Assembly (NCBI GenBank): GCA_016271365.2
Contig: CM057450.1
Coordinates: 1,805,755,967 to 1,805,819,966, forward strand
Reading direction: 5' to 3'
DNA length: 64,000 nucleotides
From: Neoceratodus forsteri
Taxonomy: Eukaryota; Chordata; Ceratodontiformes; Ceratodontidae
The stretch's first letter is position 1. Each line of letters begins with the position of its first letter. This document shows, piece after piece, positions 1-12,151 of the stretch. Under the pieces are notes generated by a model. It saw nothing but the letters and a program-made list of their open reading frames with translations. It ran no database searches and had not been told where the DNA came from. The translations under genes were made by a program, and so were the position numbers.

Positions 1-807
1 TATTTGACCAAAGAGTGGGTCTCTATGGAGGAGACTGATCCTTGGAAGATAGGAAGGTTACTTACACAAGAACAAAGGAAGAGCCATGGCTAGTAACCTC
101 TTGGTGTGGGCAGGAAGTGTGAACAACAGTACAAAAGCAAAACTGCACACTATGAGAAAGATGCCACTAGAGATGTGCGAATTTGGAAAATTTTGCTTCG
201 GAGATTAATTCACCTCATTTTGCGAATTAATCTGCTGTGCAAAGTCAGAACTTTGTGGTGAGGTGACAACTCCGCCAAGATGCAAAGTCGCAGACTTTGC
301 TGGCAGAGTTGGAGACAGAGGCCAAGTCTTACAGATCTGCAAAGTTGCTACTTCACTGTCAGAATCCATCACAAAGGCGAAGTTTGCACAGTACTGTGGG
401 ATTGGAGGTTACCTGTTGCTCAACAGTGTGTAGGGAGATTACATGTTGCTGAACAGCCTTTAGGACAAGTTGGAGGCTCTCTGTGGTGTGTTGTGAAGAG
501 AGAAGATTGTGTGCTTTTTCAGAGCAGTCTGTGATTATTTACTTTAAAGTAGTGGTTTCAGTTTTGGCAGTCTGTGAACCACTGGTATGGGGGAGGTAGC
601 AGAAAGAAGGTAGCCCAGAAAGATCCACAACTTTTTTTCAAGCAGATTTCTGTAAGATTTTTGTTTCCTCAATCTTTATTTTTTTTTTATCTGTACACTA
701 ATTTCTCATTTTTGTATTTTTCATTTGAGGTTTTGGTGTTTAAGCAAGCCATTTTGTCACTGTTTCAGTAGTAGTCCTAGTGATTTTCTAGTTATATTTT
801 CCTTAAA
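1..807. other. Non-coding repeat-rich flank, no gene seen
   Basis: The open frames here are short, overlap on both strands and resemble no family I know. Bases 6-33 match 45007-45034 without gaps at about 25 of 28 positions in the same orientation, so this edge probably belongs to a dispersed repeat. T-rich stretches occur near 670-690. Confidence 0.5.
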
Positions 808-1215
808 GTGACAGTGTTCTTTTATGTGTGTCATACCAAATTACTAATAATCCTTGTGACCCCTGTCATCGTAATCCCTGTGCTGTTTACAAGAAAATGT
901 TTTTATCCCTTTCATAATCCCTGTGCTATTTATTATAAAAAAAAGGGTTCTGTCACTGTTGTTATCCCTGTTGTAATCCCTGTATTGTTTAAAAAATAAA
1001 AAGATTGTTCAGTCATGTTGTAACCCGTCGTCGTAATCCCTGTGGTGTTTAAAAAAAAAAGTGTTCTGTTACTGTTGTTACCTCATCATTATAATCCTGT
1101 GCTGTTTAAAAAAATTGTTCTGCCACATTGTTACCCCTTTCATCATAATCTACGTGGTAACACCTGTTTTGTCACTGTTGTTACCCTTGTTGTCGTAATC
1201 CCTGGGCTGTTTACA
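808..1215. repeat. Degenerate 60-bp tandem repeat (minisatellite)
   Basis: A unit containing TAATCCCTGTGCTGTTT followed by an A-rich run recurs near 872, 914, 974, 1034, 1092, 1146 and 1195. Spacing is mostly 50-60 bases. The units differ by substitutions and by A-run length, so the array is old. Short open frames across it are by-products of the repeat. Confidence 0.7.
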
Positions 1216-1533
1216 AAAAATCAAGCTACACAGTAGAGAAGAATGACCAGCAAGAGAAGCTCAAGTAAAGGGAGAGGTGCTGGGGAGGCAGCAAAGAAGA
1301 GTTCCAAATCTGTGGTGCAAAACAGTGCTGCAGTCAAAAAAACAATGTCTGCGGACACGACAGAAGTGTGTTTTATGGGGTCTGGCACTGGTAGTAGCGA
1401 AGTAGTAGTTTGCAAGGGTGGCATTTGTGTATCACACTCCAGAAAATGTGGGTTTCCTCCCAGTATAGCATCTATCAGTTGGGGCTGGTGGATGGACAGT
1501 CATAGTGGGTACATGAAAAGAAATAGCCAGCCA

Positions 1534-1893
1534 CGCCTGGTAAAAGTTCCAAAAATTGTTTAGTTTATTTTTCTTATTTTTTCTTTCAATAAGATCCTTG
1601 TGACACAACGTTTCACCTTAATAGGCCAGAAGAATGCAATACATGATTTTGTGGCTCTAGGCATCTGCCACCTAGTGGCATGAATTAAAATTACTTGAAA
1701 CAATTGTTGAAAATTGTCAAATAGAAATTATGTTATAATGTATAATCATATAATAAAATACTTTATATATGTTTACAAATAGATCCTTCCCCTGAAGAAG
1801 CCTATCAAGGTGAAACGTTGGGTTACAAAGATCTTACTGAAAGAAAAAATAAGAAAAATAAAAGAAACAATTTGTGGAACTTTTACCAGGCAC
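1534..1893. repeat. Inverted repeat pair, Penelope-like terminal repeats (candidate)
   Basis: The arm at 1534-1627 is the reverse complement of 1800-1893 over about 90 bases at roughly 85% identity, with a spacer of about 170 bases. Both arms carry the box AAGGTGAAACGTTG followed by a GATCTTA stretch and an A/T-rich tail. Penelope-like elements can carry inverted LTR-like repeats with hammerhead motifs, which fits. No reverse transcriptase is present here, so the family assignment is inference. A MITE is the main alternative. Confidence 0.5.
1781..1834 (+). ncRNA. Hammerhead ribozyme-like motif
   Basis: The core boxes CTGAAGA (1792-1798) and GAAA (1812-1815) flank a 4-bp stem, GCCT with AGGT, closed by ATCA. 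A two-pair stem III, AC (1815-1816) with GT (1822-1823), precedes a possible cleavage base at T1824. Stem I can form between 1781-1788 and 1827-1834 with 7 of 8 pairs. One extra A lies between CTGAAGA and stem II, and an internal loop sits next to stem I, so activity is doubtful. In the left arm of the inverted repeat, read on the minus strand, the corresponding cleavage triplet is GTC, which suggests the ancestor was closer to consensus. Confidence 0.4.
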
Positions 1894-1967
1894 GGCATTA
1901 GTGTAGCCAGAGTTTTCTCTGCCACATCTGTGGCAGCCATGCTGGTGGGAGATGTAGGAGGTGACAA

Positions 1968-3399
1968 GAGAAGCAGCAGTAAACAACCTGGGGGACATGT
2001 TTATTGCATAGGTTGCAAGTGACCGCATTAACTCTAATGTCCCATAGGATAACACTAAAACTTTAACAAGCCATAACACCACCAGTCTTTGGAGTTAAGG
2101 GACACTGTATACATCCAATCAAGGGTCTCTATGTGTATTACTAGAGTAACAAAACCCTGGAAAAACTCATGGGGTGTACAACACCTCAAAGTCATTTCCC
2201 AACTTGACCATGGTGCCAAATCCACAATTGAAGTCTTATAATAATTGAAAATGCACCAAATATGCACCTTCTCTTGTACTACAGCCATACCAAGTTTCAG
2301 ACAAATTTGACAAAATGTGACCTCGTTATGCCTAAAAAAAAAAAATGAGTAGTTCTAGAAGTCATTTTGACCAAACTTTGCCTTTGTGTACCCCAAGGTG
2401 AAGTTACAAATGAAGTTGCAAGGCAAAGCTACCAGTGGCATATTTCCTATTAATAGGAAAACTTCATGAAATGATCTGCAGAGGCGAATTTGGCACCTTT
2501 GCTGGAACTTTGGTGGCAAATTTAAATTTTGCAACATTTTCAGATGCCACACAGCACAAAAAATTATTTAAACGCTGTGTACAGTACAAATTTATTAGTG
2601 CCAGGAAACGGTGCTACATCACTCAGTATTTTGCTCCATGTCATTTTTCAAGTTTTGTTGTGTTGTGTGGCATCTTTCTTGCAGTGCACCGTTTTGCTTT
2701 TGCACTGAAGGTTACGTAAAGTAACTCTTGATTTTCAGGACTGTCTTCACCTTAGAGTGACAGTCACTTTCCTCACATTGCCCTTTTTTCCTCCTAATTT
2801 TCTTATTATTTTATTCTTGCTGCCTGATTTTGCACCAACACTTTTTCATTTATTCAGTCTGTAGTGTTCTTTTTCTGTTTGAAGGTGTTATGTTTGGTAG
2901 TCCATCAGAATTGCGGGTTGGTAAGTTGGTGTTCCCACTATGATTTTTTTCCCTACCTGTACTGGATGTGGTACTGGACATGATTGAGCCTGCCTGTTTC
3001 TCCCTTCTTTGCTTGAGGGACAGAGGCATTTTCATATGAACAGAGATCTTATTTTAATTTGAGGTCTTCTAAGTGTGTTAGAATTTTACGCATAAATGGA
3101 AACTTACAATATCTTGGAAATCTATGGCTATGGGGATATACTTTGTCTTGTTATTATTAAGGTTGCTCAGAAACTTGGAAATCCGATCTGAGCTAGGGAT
3201 AGTTGGATATTTGGGTAATCCATATCTGAATCCAGCATCCGATCCTAGCCTCAGATGCCATTGGATGTCGGAAACCCAAACATCTAGCTATCCTAAACCC
3301 TAATATTCCCCCCCCACCCTGCAGCTATCAGTAAAACTCCCATTCCAACACACCCACTAGCCCCCAGACCCTCCTCCCCTGCTGCTGCTGTCCAACTAA
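1968..3399. other. Intergenic DNA, no gene seen
   Basis: AT-rich sequence with short frames on both strands and an A-run at 2335-2345. I see no domain, tRNA fold or clear element boundary. The stretch before 3400 carries loosely repeated ATCCGATC and GGATATT words and leads into the inverted array. Confidence 0.4.
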
Positions 3400-4680
3400 T
3401 GGAGATCTTTGGATGGGTTGGGTGTAGAGACAAGAGCTGGCACGGCCTCAGTCAGAAAACATCCCCAATTCCCCCACATCTTTACCCAGTGTAACAAGCC
3501 CCCTCCCCATATAACAGCAAGCCAACACCTAGCACACCCACTTGCCGCCAACCCTCATAGCCCCCCAACAGATGAATACCTTTGGCCGGGTCGGGTCAGT
3601 GTAGACAAGAGCTGGCGATGCCTCAGTCTAAAAACATCTGCAGTTCCCCCCACTGTTGCACAATATAACAAGCCTTCCTCCCTCGCTGGATAAAAGCAAC
3701 CCCCCCCCAACTCAGCACACCCAGTAGCCTCCACTTCCCTCCTTCCCCCATACCTCCCAACAAATGAATAGCTGTAGATAAGATACCTTTGACTGAGTCA
3801 ATGTAGACTCAGCAGACAAGAGCTGGTGCTGCCTCTGTCAAAAAACATCCCGATTCCCCCACCCTTGTGCAGTATATTAAACCCCTCTCCCCAGATAAGT
3901 CCAAAAGCAAACCTCTCACCCAACACACCCACTAGCCTCATCCTCCCTCCTCCCTTCCATAGCCCCCCTACAAATGAATACCTTTTTTCATCCAGTTCAG
4001 GTGTGGAAGAGACAAAAGCTGACATGGCATTGATCAAAAAAACACATTTGTGGTCTTGCGATGGAGCAGCTTGTGCTCATCTTCGGTCCCGGTAAGTGAA
4101 TGAATGTTGATGTGACACCCTCCTATAGTAATACCTCAATGACTGCTGGCCAGTCAGGTACAATGCCAGCTCTTTTCTCTGCTACACCAGACCCAGCTGA
4201 AGGTATTAATATGTTGGGGGATATTGGGGTAGTGGGAGGCAGTGGTTAGTGGGTGTGTTGAGTGAGGGGATGGTTTGCTCTTATCTGGAGAGGGGGACTT
4301 ATTACATTGTACAAGGTTGGGGGGAATCGGTATCTTTTTTGACTAAGACAGCAACCCGGTTAAAGATATTCATTGTTTGAGGGGTCTAGAGGAGGGGAGG
4401 TCGGGGTTAGTGGGGAGTTCTTCATCCAATCTGGGAAGGGAGGATTGTTTAATATTCTGCAGAGGTGAGGGGAGCATTGACTTGGCAAGGGGGGAGGAGA
4501 CTCCAGACTCAGCCAGTATCTTAAGTTACAAATTTGATATTAAATTTAATATTTTTACTAAGAGGAGGGAGATGGGCTAGTGAGTGTGTTCAATGCAGTG
4601 GGGGTCCAGCTCTTATCTTGGGGGGAGGCCTGTATTATGTTGTTCCAGGGTGTGGGCTGTACAGCTTTACTAGTTTTAGC
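3400..4680. repeat. Head-to-head tandem array of about 200-bp units
   Basis: Three direct units begin near 3400, 3590 and 3790. Each contains GACAAGAGCTGGC, then a C-rich stretch with CCAATTCCCCCAC, CAAGCCCCCTCCCC and AACAAATGAATACCTTT. From about 4150 the same unit runs in reverse complement, with landmarks such as GGGTGTGTTGAGTGAGGGGA and CCAGCTCTTATC, for about 2.5 further units. The centre lies near 4080-4140. The result is one strongly C-rich arm and one G-rich arm. I see no coding capacity. Confidence 0.65.
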
Positions 4681-5391
4681 AATTAGTGGAGAGATTTCAG
4701 ATTTTAAGATATCAGATGTCATGTTGAATAATCTAACATCCTGAAATCGTTAGGGTTCTTTAAGATCTTGGATATTGAGGACCAGTATCCTAAAATCCTA
4801 TTATTAAAAAAAAAACTATTATCCTAACTATTACGTACTGTATGATGATGCCAGCAGATACAGACCTTACAGTCTATCAAGTCTGCTTGAGTGTGCAGCT
4901 CTCAGTATTGAGTACAGATGCTGCCCCTACAACCCCCTCTTCATCTTCCTCACTGACAGAACTGAATATACAAACATACGATGATGCCTTATTACTTGAA
5001 TACTGGCTTCGATTTGTACCAAAAGTCAGATTAAAATAATGACGTTCCATTGACTTGCATGGTGCACGTCCTCACGCTGGTCCTAAAGTGACATCACAAA
5101 ACAAGGAAGCGCGGGGACAGAGCGGCAAGTCAGGAAGTAGAGATCGAGCAGCTAGCCCCCTCAGGGGCAAAATACGATCCCTTCCATTCCTAAGGGGGGG
5201 GCAGATCAAGTAGTTTTAAAGCTTGTACGGAGGAACTCCCATTCAGGTAAGGGAGCCTCCTATTTGTGCTGTAATGCACTGAGAAAGGTGCTCTTTAAAA
5301 CTGCCTTCCTTTCCATTTTGTAAATTCTCTTTCTGGCCCATCGTTCTCTGTGTTCTATTTCCAGATTTTAAGTGGAAATGTTTTCTAAATT
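4681..5391. other. Intergenic DNA with possible CR1 3-prime relic
   Basis: Bases 4850-4895 resemble a worn minus-strand CR1 3-prime end (CAGATACAGACC, then TCTATCAAGTCTGC), compared with the intact CR1 tails elsewhere in the window. The stretch 5090-5240 is more GC-rich and ends with CAGGTAAGGG near 5236, a good splice-donor match. Nothing else supports an exon. Confidence 0.35.
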
Positions 5392-5405
5392 AAATAAATG
5401 GTGTT
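5392..5405. repeat. L1 target-site duplication, left copy
   Basis: AAATAAATGGTGTT here is repeated exactly at 12294-12307, on the other side of the L1. A 14-base duplication next to a poly(T) run (a poly(A) tail on the minus strand) is the expected mark of target-primed reverse transcription. Confidence 0.9.
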
Positions 5406-5838
5406 TTTTTTTTTTTTGTTAATATCATCTTTTATTTCATTTTCACTTACAGTCAATTGCGTCAAGTAACAGGTGCACAGGTAATCAAAAAGAGGTACTT
5501 ACAGAGATCCATTTGGTCACAGTACACACAATGCTTTCAGTATTATAAAGACTCAATACCAGGGAGGTCAGAGTTCATTGTCTATAACAGGCCTGGGTGT
5601 TTCAGTGGGACCCCGAACTCAGGATACCTTCATTTCTTTGAATGTTGTTCATTAAAATCCTGAGTATCAGACAGAAGATTGGGAATTTAAATTTGTAGGT
5701 TAAGTAACATGTTTACTACACTGTCTTAGTTAAACTTACACACCCACGCCTGGGCGGCCATAGGAGGCTCCCCCGGATCCACGCACCTTGGTTCAGTATT
5801 AAGTGCGGATGGGGGGAGGGAAGGGAGGGGAATTTTAT
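5406..5838 (-). other. L1 3-prime UTR with poly(A) signal
   Basis: This lies between the ORF2 stop and the poly(A) tail. On the minus strand AATAAA is followed by GATGATATTAAC and then the A-run. No reading frame of note is present. Confidence 0.7.
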
Positions 5839-8800
5839 TTATGGTACAATGGTTGGGTCTTTTAACATAATATATAAAAGCCATCTATTCCATCTAGTGC
5901 CAAATCTTTCCTCCTTACCATTTAAGCTATGAGTTATCTTCTCAAGCTGATAAGTCTGTTTTGATATTGCCCACCAATTCTGTAATGTTGGTATTTTGGG
6001 AGTTAACCACATTTTGGTGATGGCCTTCTTGCCTGCCGTAAGCAGAATAGTTAGCAGATAGCGAGTATCCCTGTCTCTAAGGCCATAGTTGAGAATTAAC
6101 AGAGTGAATAATTGAGGAGTTAACTGAATAGGTCTATCAAATATTTCTTGTAGTTCCGACTGCAGCGAGCTAATGAATATTTCCAACTTAGGGCAGGTGA
6201 TGATTATATGGGTGAGGTGAGCCTTTTTTTCACCACAATTATGCCAGCAGGAGGCAGAGTGACCTAGTGTGTAGTGACTTGTAATCTCTGGGGTCTTAAA
6301 ATAACGGACCAGGAACTTCCATGCAAATTCTCTCCATTGGTGTGAACTAGAGGTACAAGCCACTTGGCGGCATGCTGGCTCCCATTGCTTGTCCTCTATG
6401 TGTGCTCCTAGTTCTTGCTGCCATTTCCTACGAATATCTACAAGATTTGCCGAGGGATTTAACATTAGGGCTTGATAAAGAGCTGATATCAAATGGCTTC
6501 GGTTTGAAGAAACAGAGATTGCAGCTTAGTGATCAGGGGAAGCCATTGCTCAGGGTTTTGTTCCTCCGTCGGTAATGCCTCGTAGTAGTGTCTTAATTGT
6601 AGATATCTGTAATGGTGTGTGTTTGGCAGGTGGTGTTTTATCTGAATATCCCGGCATGATCACAGTACCCCTCCTGTAGTTATTTGGAACAAATATTTCA
6701 AACCATACCTGCTCCATTGATGGTAAGCAAGGTCCATTTTATTGGGCTGAAAATCTGGGAGAGCAGCTATTGGGCAAATTAGTGGTATAAAGGTGCAAAT
6801 CAAAAACTGCCTCAATCTGTTTCCAGGTAGTCACTCTATGCTATAGTTCTGGGGTGAGGTTAAGGCTTGCCTGTTGGGATGTATGGCTTTGGTAGAGTAT
6901 ATCGTAGTACTCTGAGTCGGTAATGATTGCCTGTTCAATGTTTGCCCAGTGTGGCTCATCTATATTCAGCTGCCTAGCAGCAACATGTGTCAGGTGTGCA
7001 ACTTGGTAATATCGATGGAGATCTGTGAGGGCAAGCCCACCCTGGCCTCTAGGTTTGGTAAGGAGTTTTAATCTAACTCTCGGCCTGCGTCCCGCCCAGA
7101 TGAAACGGGAGATAGCTTTCTCCCAGTCCCGAAACACAGAGCATGGTAAATTAATAGGAATATTATTAAAGAGGTACAGGGCCCTGGGCAAAGTTACCAT
7201 TCTGATGGCATCTATTTTTCTGGATATACTCAGTGGGAGTGTATTCCAGTTAGTTAGATCATCCTTAAGGCGGCTGGTAAAGGGGATATAGTTCTGTTTG
7301 TAGGCATCCTGCAGATTCGTGGTTAGGTTTATCCCCAAGTATTTTATTTTCCCCTGGTCCCATTTGCAGGGAAAATGCTCTCGTATGTCCCGATCTGAGG
7401 AATAATGGAAGGTCAAGATCTCGGTTTTCGAGATGTTAACCTTATAGCCCGATACTAGTCCATAGGCCACTAGTAGCTCATTAACTTTTGGGAGGGTAAT
7501 CGCTGGGTTATGAAGGTATAGGAGGACATCATCCGCATAGAGAGCTATGCGGTGCTCTTTCCCCGTCAGACTCAATCACCCGAAGGTCTTGGGATTGTCT
7601 AATAAGCTGTGCTAGGGGTTCCTTAAAGAGAGCAAATAGGAGAGGGGATAAGGGGTATCCCTGCATGGTGCCCCTATATAAGGGAAAACATCTTGAGTGA
7701 TGCCCTGAAACTCGTATCCATGCCCTCAGGGTGGAGTAAATATTTTTGATCACTTGGATCAATGACAGTGGGAGTTCCTCGCCCTCCATAATTAAGTATA
7801 GAAATGGCCAGAGGACCCTGTCGAAAGCCTTTTCTGCATCTAGGCTTACTAGGGCCGCAGGGTCACCACTGGAGTGCATCCTATGTATTATGTGACATGT
7901 CCTTTTGATGTTGTCTGTAGTTGTTCGGCCGCCTACAAAACCAGCTTGGTCTCTGTGTACTATCTGTGGTAGCACAGTTTCCAATCTACGGGCAGTTATC
8001 CCCATAAATAATTTGTAGTCAGAGTTTAAGACCGATATCGGGCGATATGACTTGCATAGTTGAGGGTTTTTACCTGACTTGGGGATGACCGAGATATTGG
8101 CATAAGACCAAGAGGGAGGGGGAGGGTCTCCCTCCAGTACTGAATTAAAAGTACGGAGAAGGGTGGGCAAGAGTTGTTCTTTTGCTGTTTTGTAAAATTC
8201 AGTTCCATAGCCGTGAGGCCCCGGTGCCTTCATGGTCTTAGCCCGAGTTAGGAGGCCGACCAGTTCCTGCATCGTGATAGGCCTGATCAGTTGGTTTCCC
8301 TGTTCTGGAGTGATTCCCGGGAGATTAAGGGGCTGTAAAAAATCTTTTATCGCTTCCATTGTTACGGAGCACTCTGGGGTGTAGAGGGCCGAATAGTATG
8401 TAGTGAATGCTTCTGCTATATCGCTGAGTTTGTGCAGGGGCCTGCCATCAACAGGATGCCGAATGGTAGTGATAGCCGCTGCTTTCTTCTGCCTCCTGAT
8501 TTGATAGGCTAACTGCCTAGCTGCTCTGGGTCCAACCTCATAATACCATTGTCGAAGGAAAGTTAGGGCTATCTCTGTCTGCTGTTAGGCCAGCTTATCT
8601 AAGTCTAGCTTGACTTGTTTAAGTTGTGAACGGACCGAGCTATCTCCTTGTTTATGTGCCATTTGCAAAAAATGAATGGTTTCTTCTAGTCTAACTTTGT
8701 GCTGTCTGCGGGATTTCGCTTGTGTAGAGGTGTACTTGATGAGATGTCCCCTTAGTACCACTTTTACTGTATCCCACAGCATACTGGGTGTGGTCTCTGG

Positions 8801-9637
8801 GCTAGTGTTATCTGCAAGTATCTCAGTCAACTTACCCGAAAGGTATTCTCTAAACTGCTTTGATTTTAAGTAGTAAGGGTTTAGTCGCCACTGTGTGCAT
8901 CTCCTTTGTAATCCTAGTTTCCATGTATTGACTATATGTGCATGATCTGACAGGGCGACATCCCCAGTATGTGAGTCAGCCACCATGTCCAGATATTCTA
9001 CTTGGGTGTAACAGAGATCGATTCTTGAATATGTGTGGTGAACTGCCGAGTAATAAGTGTAATTCCTGGTGTAAGGGTGTAGGTGGCGCCAGGTATCAGT
9101 CCAGCCTACCTCTGCCAGAAATCTGCTTAAGAACCTCTGCTGCGGGGTTTTTATAGGCGTGTTAAGGCTTGATGAGTCTCGTTCTGGGTCAGGTAGAATG
9201 TTAAAATCTCCTGCAAGCATCAACACGCCTTTAGTGAATTGTGTGATTTTGTCTAGCAGGCCCTTGACCTCGTTCACTGGTAAATCCGGTGGAAAATATA
9301 CATTTGCTAGGGTAACCTCAGTCTCTCCTATCCGTCCCCTGAGTAACACCAGCCGGCCAAATGGATCTCCCCACTTAGTTTGTAGCTGCCAAGGAGTATG
9401 GTGCGGGATTACAATTGCTACCCCCCTTCTTCTGCCATTTCTGTAAGCAGAGCTATACACCTCGCCCCTCGCGAGCCGCCCCAACCTGATGTGTTCTTCA
9501 TTGCTAAGGTGAGTCTCCTGCAGATAGATAAGGTTAGCTTTACATTTTTTAAGCTGTGAGAGGACGCTAGTTCGCTTAATTGGGGAAGTGAAGCCATTTC
9601 CATCCCAGGATAACAGCCTCAGAGGAGCATCCTGCAT
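5839..9637 (-). pseudogene. L1 ORF2, endonuclease and reverse transcriptase, broken
   Basis: ORF2 nicks target DNA and copies the element RNA into it. The likely start is the ATG at 9637-9635, just before LRLLSWDGNG. The APE-type endonuclease follows, with QETHLS, LAGDFN and SDHAHI motifs. The RT (8359 to about 6850) includes KAPGPHGYGTEFYK, AGFVGGRTTTDN, SLDAEKAFDRV and YADD. The C-terminal part (6492-5839) holds a CWHNC...H...CPKLE cysteine/histidine cluster typical of L1 ORF2 tails. Breaks seen are a TAA at 8587-8585, a frameshift between 7575 and 7529, and a TAG at 6843-6841. Total length, about 1,260 codons, is normal for L1. Confidence 0.9.
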
Positions 9638-11407
9638 CACAATATCCGGGAGTTGTGTGAGGTTAGGATGGTGCGCAGCATGGATCCAAGGGAGCCCCCC
9701 CCCAGCCGACCTCCCCACGACCTGCACACCGCAACCCGGCAGACACAGTTGACATTTCAGTAACACATAGTTGTTGCAATGACTTTTCCAAAATTTAACC
9801 TTACTCTTTACAATTGATAACTGGTTGTCTTTAAACTGGCAACATACATATAATTTCACATAACTAAAAATAGCAACCATATTTTCCAGCTAGTAAATAG
9901 GTTGGTTGAAAGTATTTAAATTTCGTTAGAGCCAACAGGGCTTCAACTAATTTTACAAACTAAAACAAACTAGCACTTCCTGAGAGCTCTCTTAGCTCTC
10001 TACAGTGAGGTATCCTCACTGAGAATGGGTGTGTCTCCTAACAGAGAAACCCCAAGGCACTTCTAATGCCTTGGATAGATGTAGTATAGGGGGAAAGGGG
10101 TTTTGGTTAGCCACACTTCTGCCTGTTAGCCACATGCTAAAGTGTGTGATGTCATGGGGGGAGAAACTCGGGGCAGAAAATAAGCGGTGCAACTGCTATC
10201 CGTGGCCCTGAGCTTGTCTCATAAAGTAACATTATAGGTTACTAGCTTTGCTTGCCCAGGGTTTGTATACTTCACCGGTGGTGAGATCACGGTATCTCCT
10301 AATAACCGGCCCCAGCCGTGGAGGACTATTGAATCCGGGAAAGGAGGGGGACCCAAATACCCGCCCCGAAGTCCAGGGAGGGGGTCGGGAGGGAGAAGTG
10401 TGCCCAACTGGTCTCACTGGGCACTGAATTTTCTTAGTGCAATGTGCATCATTAAAGCATCAGTATCCAACTTTAGCCTTATGTATCACCATAACCCACA
10501 CCCCTCCCCCAGCGAGCTGAGTCGCAGATCGTTGTATAGCGTCATAACCTCAGGATGATTTTCTGTAAATATCCTGGAACCCCCGCACGTGATCTCATCG
10601 GCCCTCCTGGAGAGGCACTACCACTCCCAACATTTAAGGAAGCGGCAGCTTAGCATACAAAAGTAACTGCCCTCTTACACCGCCCAAGCCACCCTGGGGA
10701 TGCCACCAAGCTTTCCAGTGGACTATCTGTTATTGGTCAGCACAAAGGTCGGGAAGGCCAGACCAACGCAATCTACTCCTACCCTCTCCCCCTCTGCATG
10801 CCATTCAACGGATATAAGATTCAGATTCTTCGAGCACTGCACAGAAGGAGAGAAAGTGTTAGTGGTGTTAGACAAAGCAGATTATAAAGTAAGCAGAATT
10901 AAAGTATGATGACACTACAGATATTTAGCAGCTAGTAAATAGGGAGTTATCTGGAACGGTTAGTAGATCAAAACTGGCAGCCTGAGTGGTTCAGTGACAG
11001 CACTTAAAATGTCCAGAGTGTTTGGGAGGAGGAGTTCGCAAGCCACTAGTGATCTATCTCCTAATGATGGAGCTATCTCTCTGCAGTTCTCCCCAGATGG
11101 GCCAATATGCCTCCAGCTGTATTCTGTTCAGTCTGTAAGGCAATCAGGTGTTCGACTGGGACTGCTCTCGTAGAGACTCAGCAATTTTATGAATCGCCTC
11201 TGCGCCCTGGCGTTTTCTAACTTCTCATTGTTCAGACTGCCAGGCTTGCTGTGACAGCTTTGCAGCCAGAGTTCCCCGCATGGGATGTCCCGCTGGTTTC
11301 TGAACTTCTACTTCTCGTTTCTGGAGGCCGACGATCGCCTCTTCCGCCGAGCTGTAGGTGAGTTGCTCATCTGAGTGGAAGACAATTAATTTTCCTGGGT
11401 AAGGGGT
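9638..11407 (-). other. Long L1 inter-ORF spacer with a likely insertion
   Basis: L1 ORFs are usually separated by tens of bases, but here the gap is about 1.77 kb. The exact 15-mer CAGCTAGTAAATAGG occurs at 9887-9901 and 10929-10943, bracketing about 1.03 kb. That is the pattern of an insertion with a target-site duplication, but the bracketed DNA has no poly(A), no terminal inverted repeat and no recognisable protein. A family with a naturally long spacer remains possible. Confidence 0.5.
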
Positions 11408-12151
11408 TCAGAATCGTAGGCCTGCCTTTTTCAACGCTTTTAAGACCGGTATATATGCCTTGCGTCTGGCCATCACCTCTGGGGCGAAGTCATTCTCAAA
11501 ATACAGTCTTTGACCTTTATAACTAACCTGCCCCTGCTTCCATGCCGTATATAGTATTAATTCCTTTTCTTGGAATCTGAGAAAGCGTACCAGCATAGTG
11601 CGTGGCCTGGCTTCTGGAGGGGGCCTGGGACCAAGTGTGCGATGAACCCTTTCAAATTCCACGGTGGTCTCCTTAAGGATATCCAGAATCTGCTGCAGCA
11701 GAAGATGAACAAATTTGTGAGAATCGGTGCCCTCCTCTCCCTCCAGGATCCCCGAGATCCGAATATTTTTGTGTCTACTACGGCTCTCTGCGTCTTCAGC
11801 ACGCTCTTGTAAGGCCTGAACATTTTGGTTTAACTGCATTATGGCCCATTCTGATCTGTCAATTCTGGTGTCCGATTCTGTTGTTTGCTGTTCAAGCTAC
11901 TCCTGTTGTTTTTTCCAATTCCCAATATCTATCCTGAGGGCCATTGTAGTTATTCGAAACTTGTTCCGGAATTCACGTAGTTCTGAGAGGACTAAGGTCA
12001 TTTGACGCTGCAGTGTCATCAAGTGGGGCTGCTCGGCCTTGTCTGTACTGCGCCGCGAGGTGGAAGAGGCCTGCGATGCATCACTGCCGGTGTCGGATAA
12101 TCCTCCTTCATCAAGCACAGCGGAGTTTTTTTTATTGGCTTTCTCCCCGCG
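11408..12151 (-). pseudogene. L1 ORF1, RNA-binding chaperone, broken
   Basis: ORF1p coats L1 RNA as coiled-coil trimers. The N-terminal part (12118-11897) is Ser/Asp-rich with SDTGSDASQASS and then a heptad-like stretch LQRQMTLVLSELREFRNKF. After an in-frame TAG at 11899-11897 the same frame continues as RAEDAESRSRHKNIRISGI, an RRM-like region (FERVHRTLGPR, MLVRFLRFQEKELIL), and a C-terminal domain with YKGQRLYFENDFAPEV. This order is the usual L1 ORF1 layout. No good ATG survives; the first open codon after an upstream stop is near 12151. Confidence 0.85.

Noticed and set aside
5090..5240. GC-rich block ending in CAGGTAAGGG, possibly a host first exon
   Set aside because: A single donor-like site with no ORF, acceptor or conserved protein is not enough.
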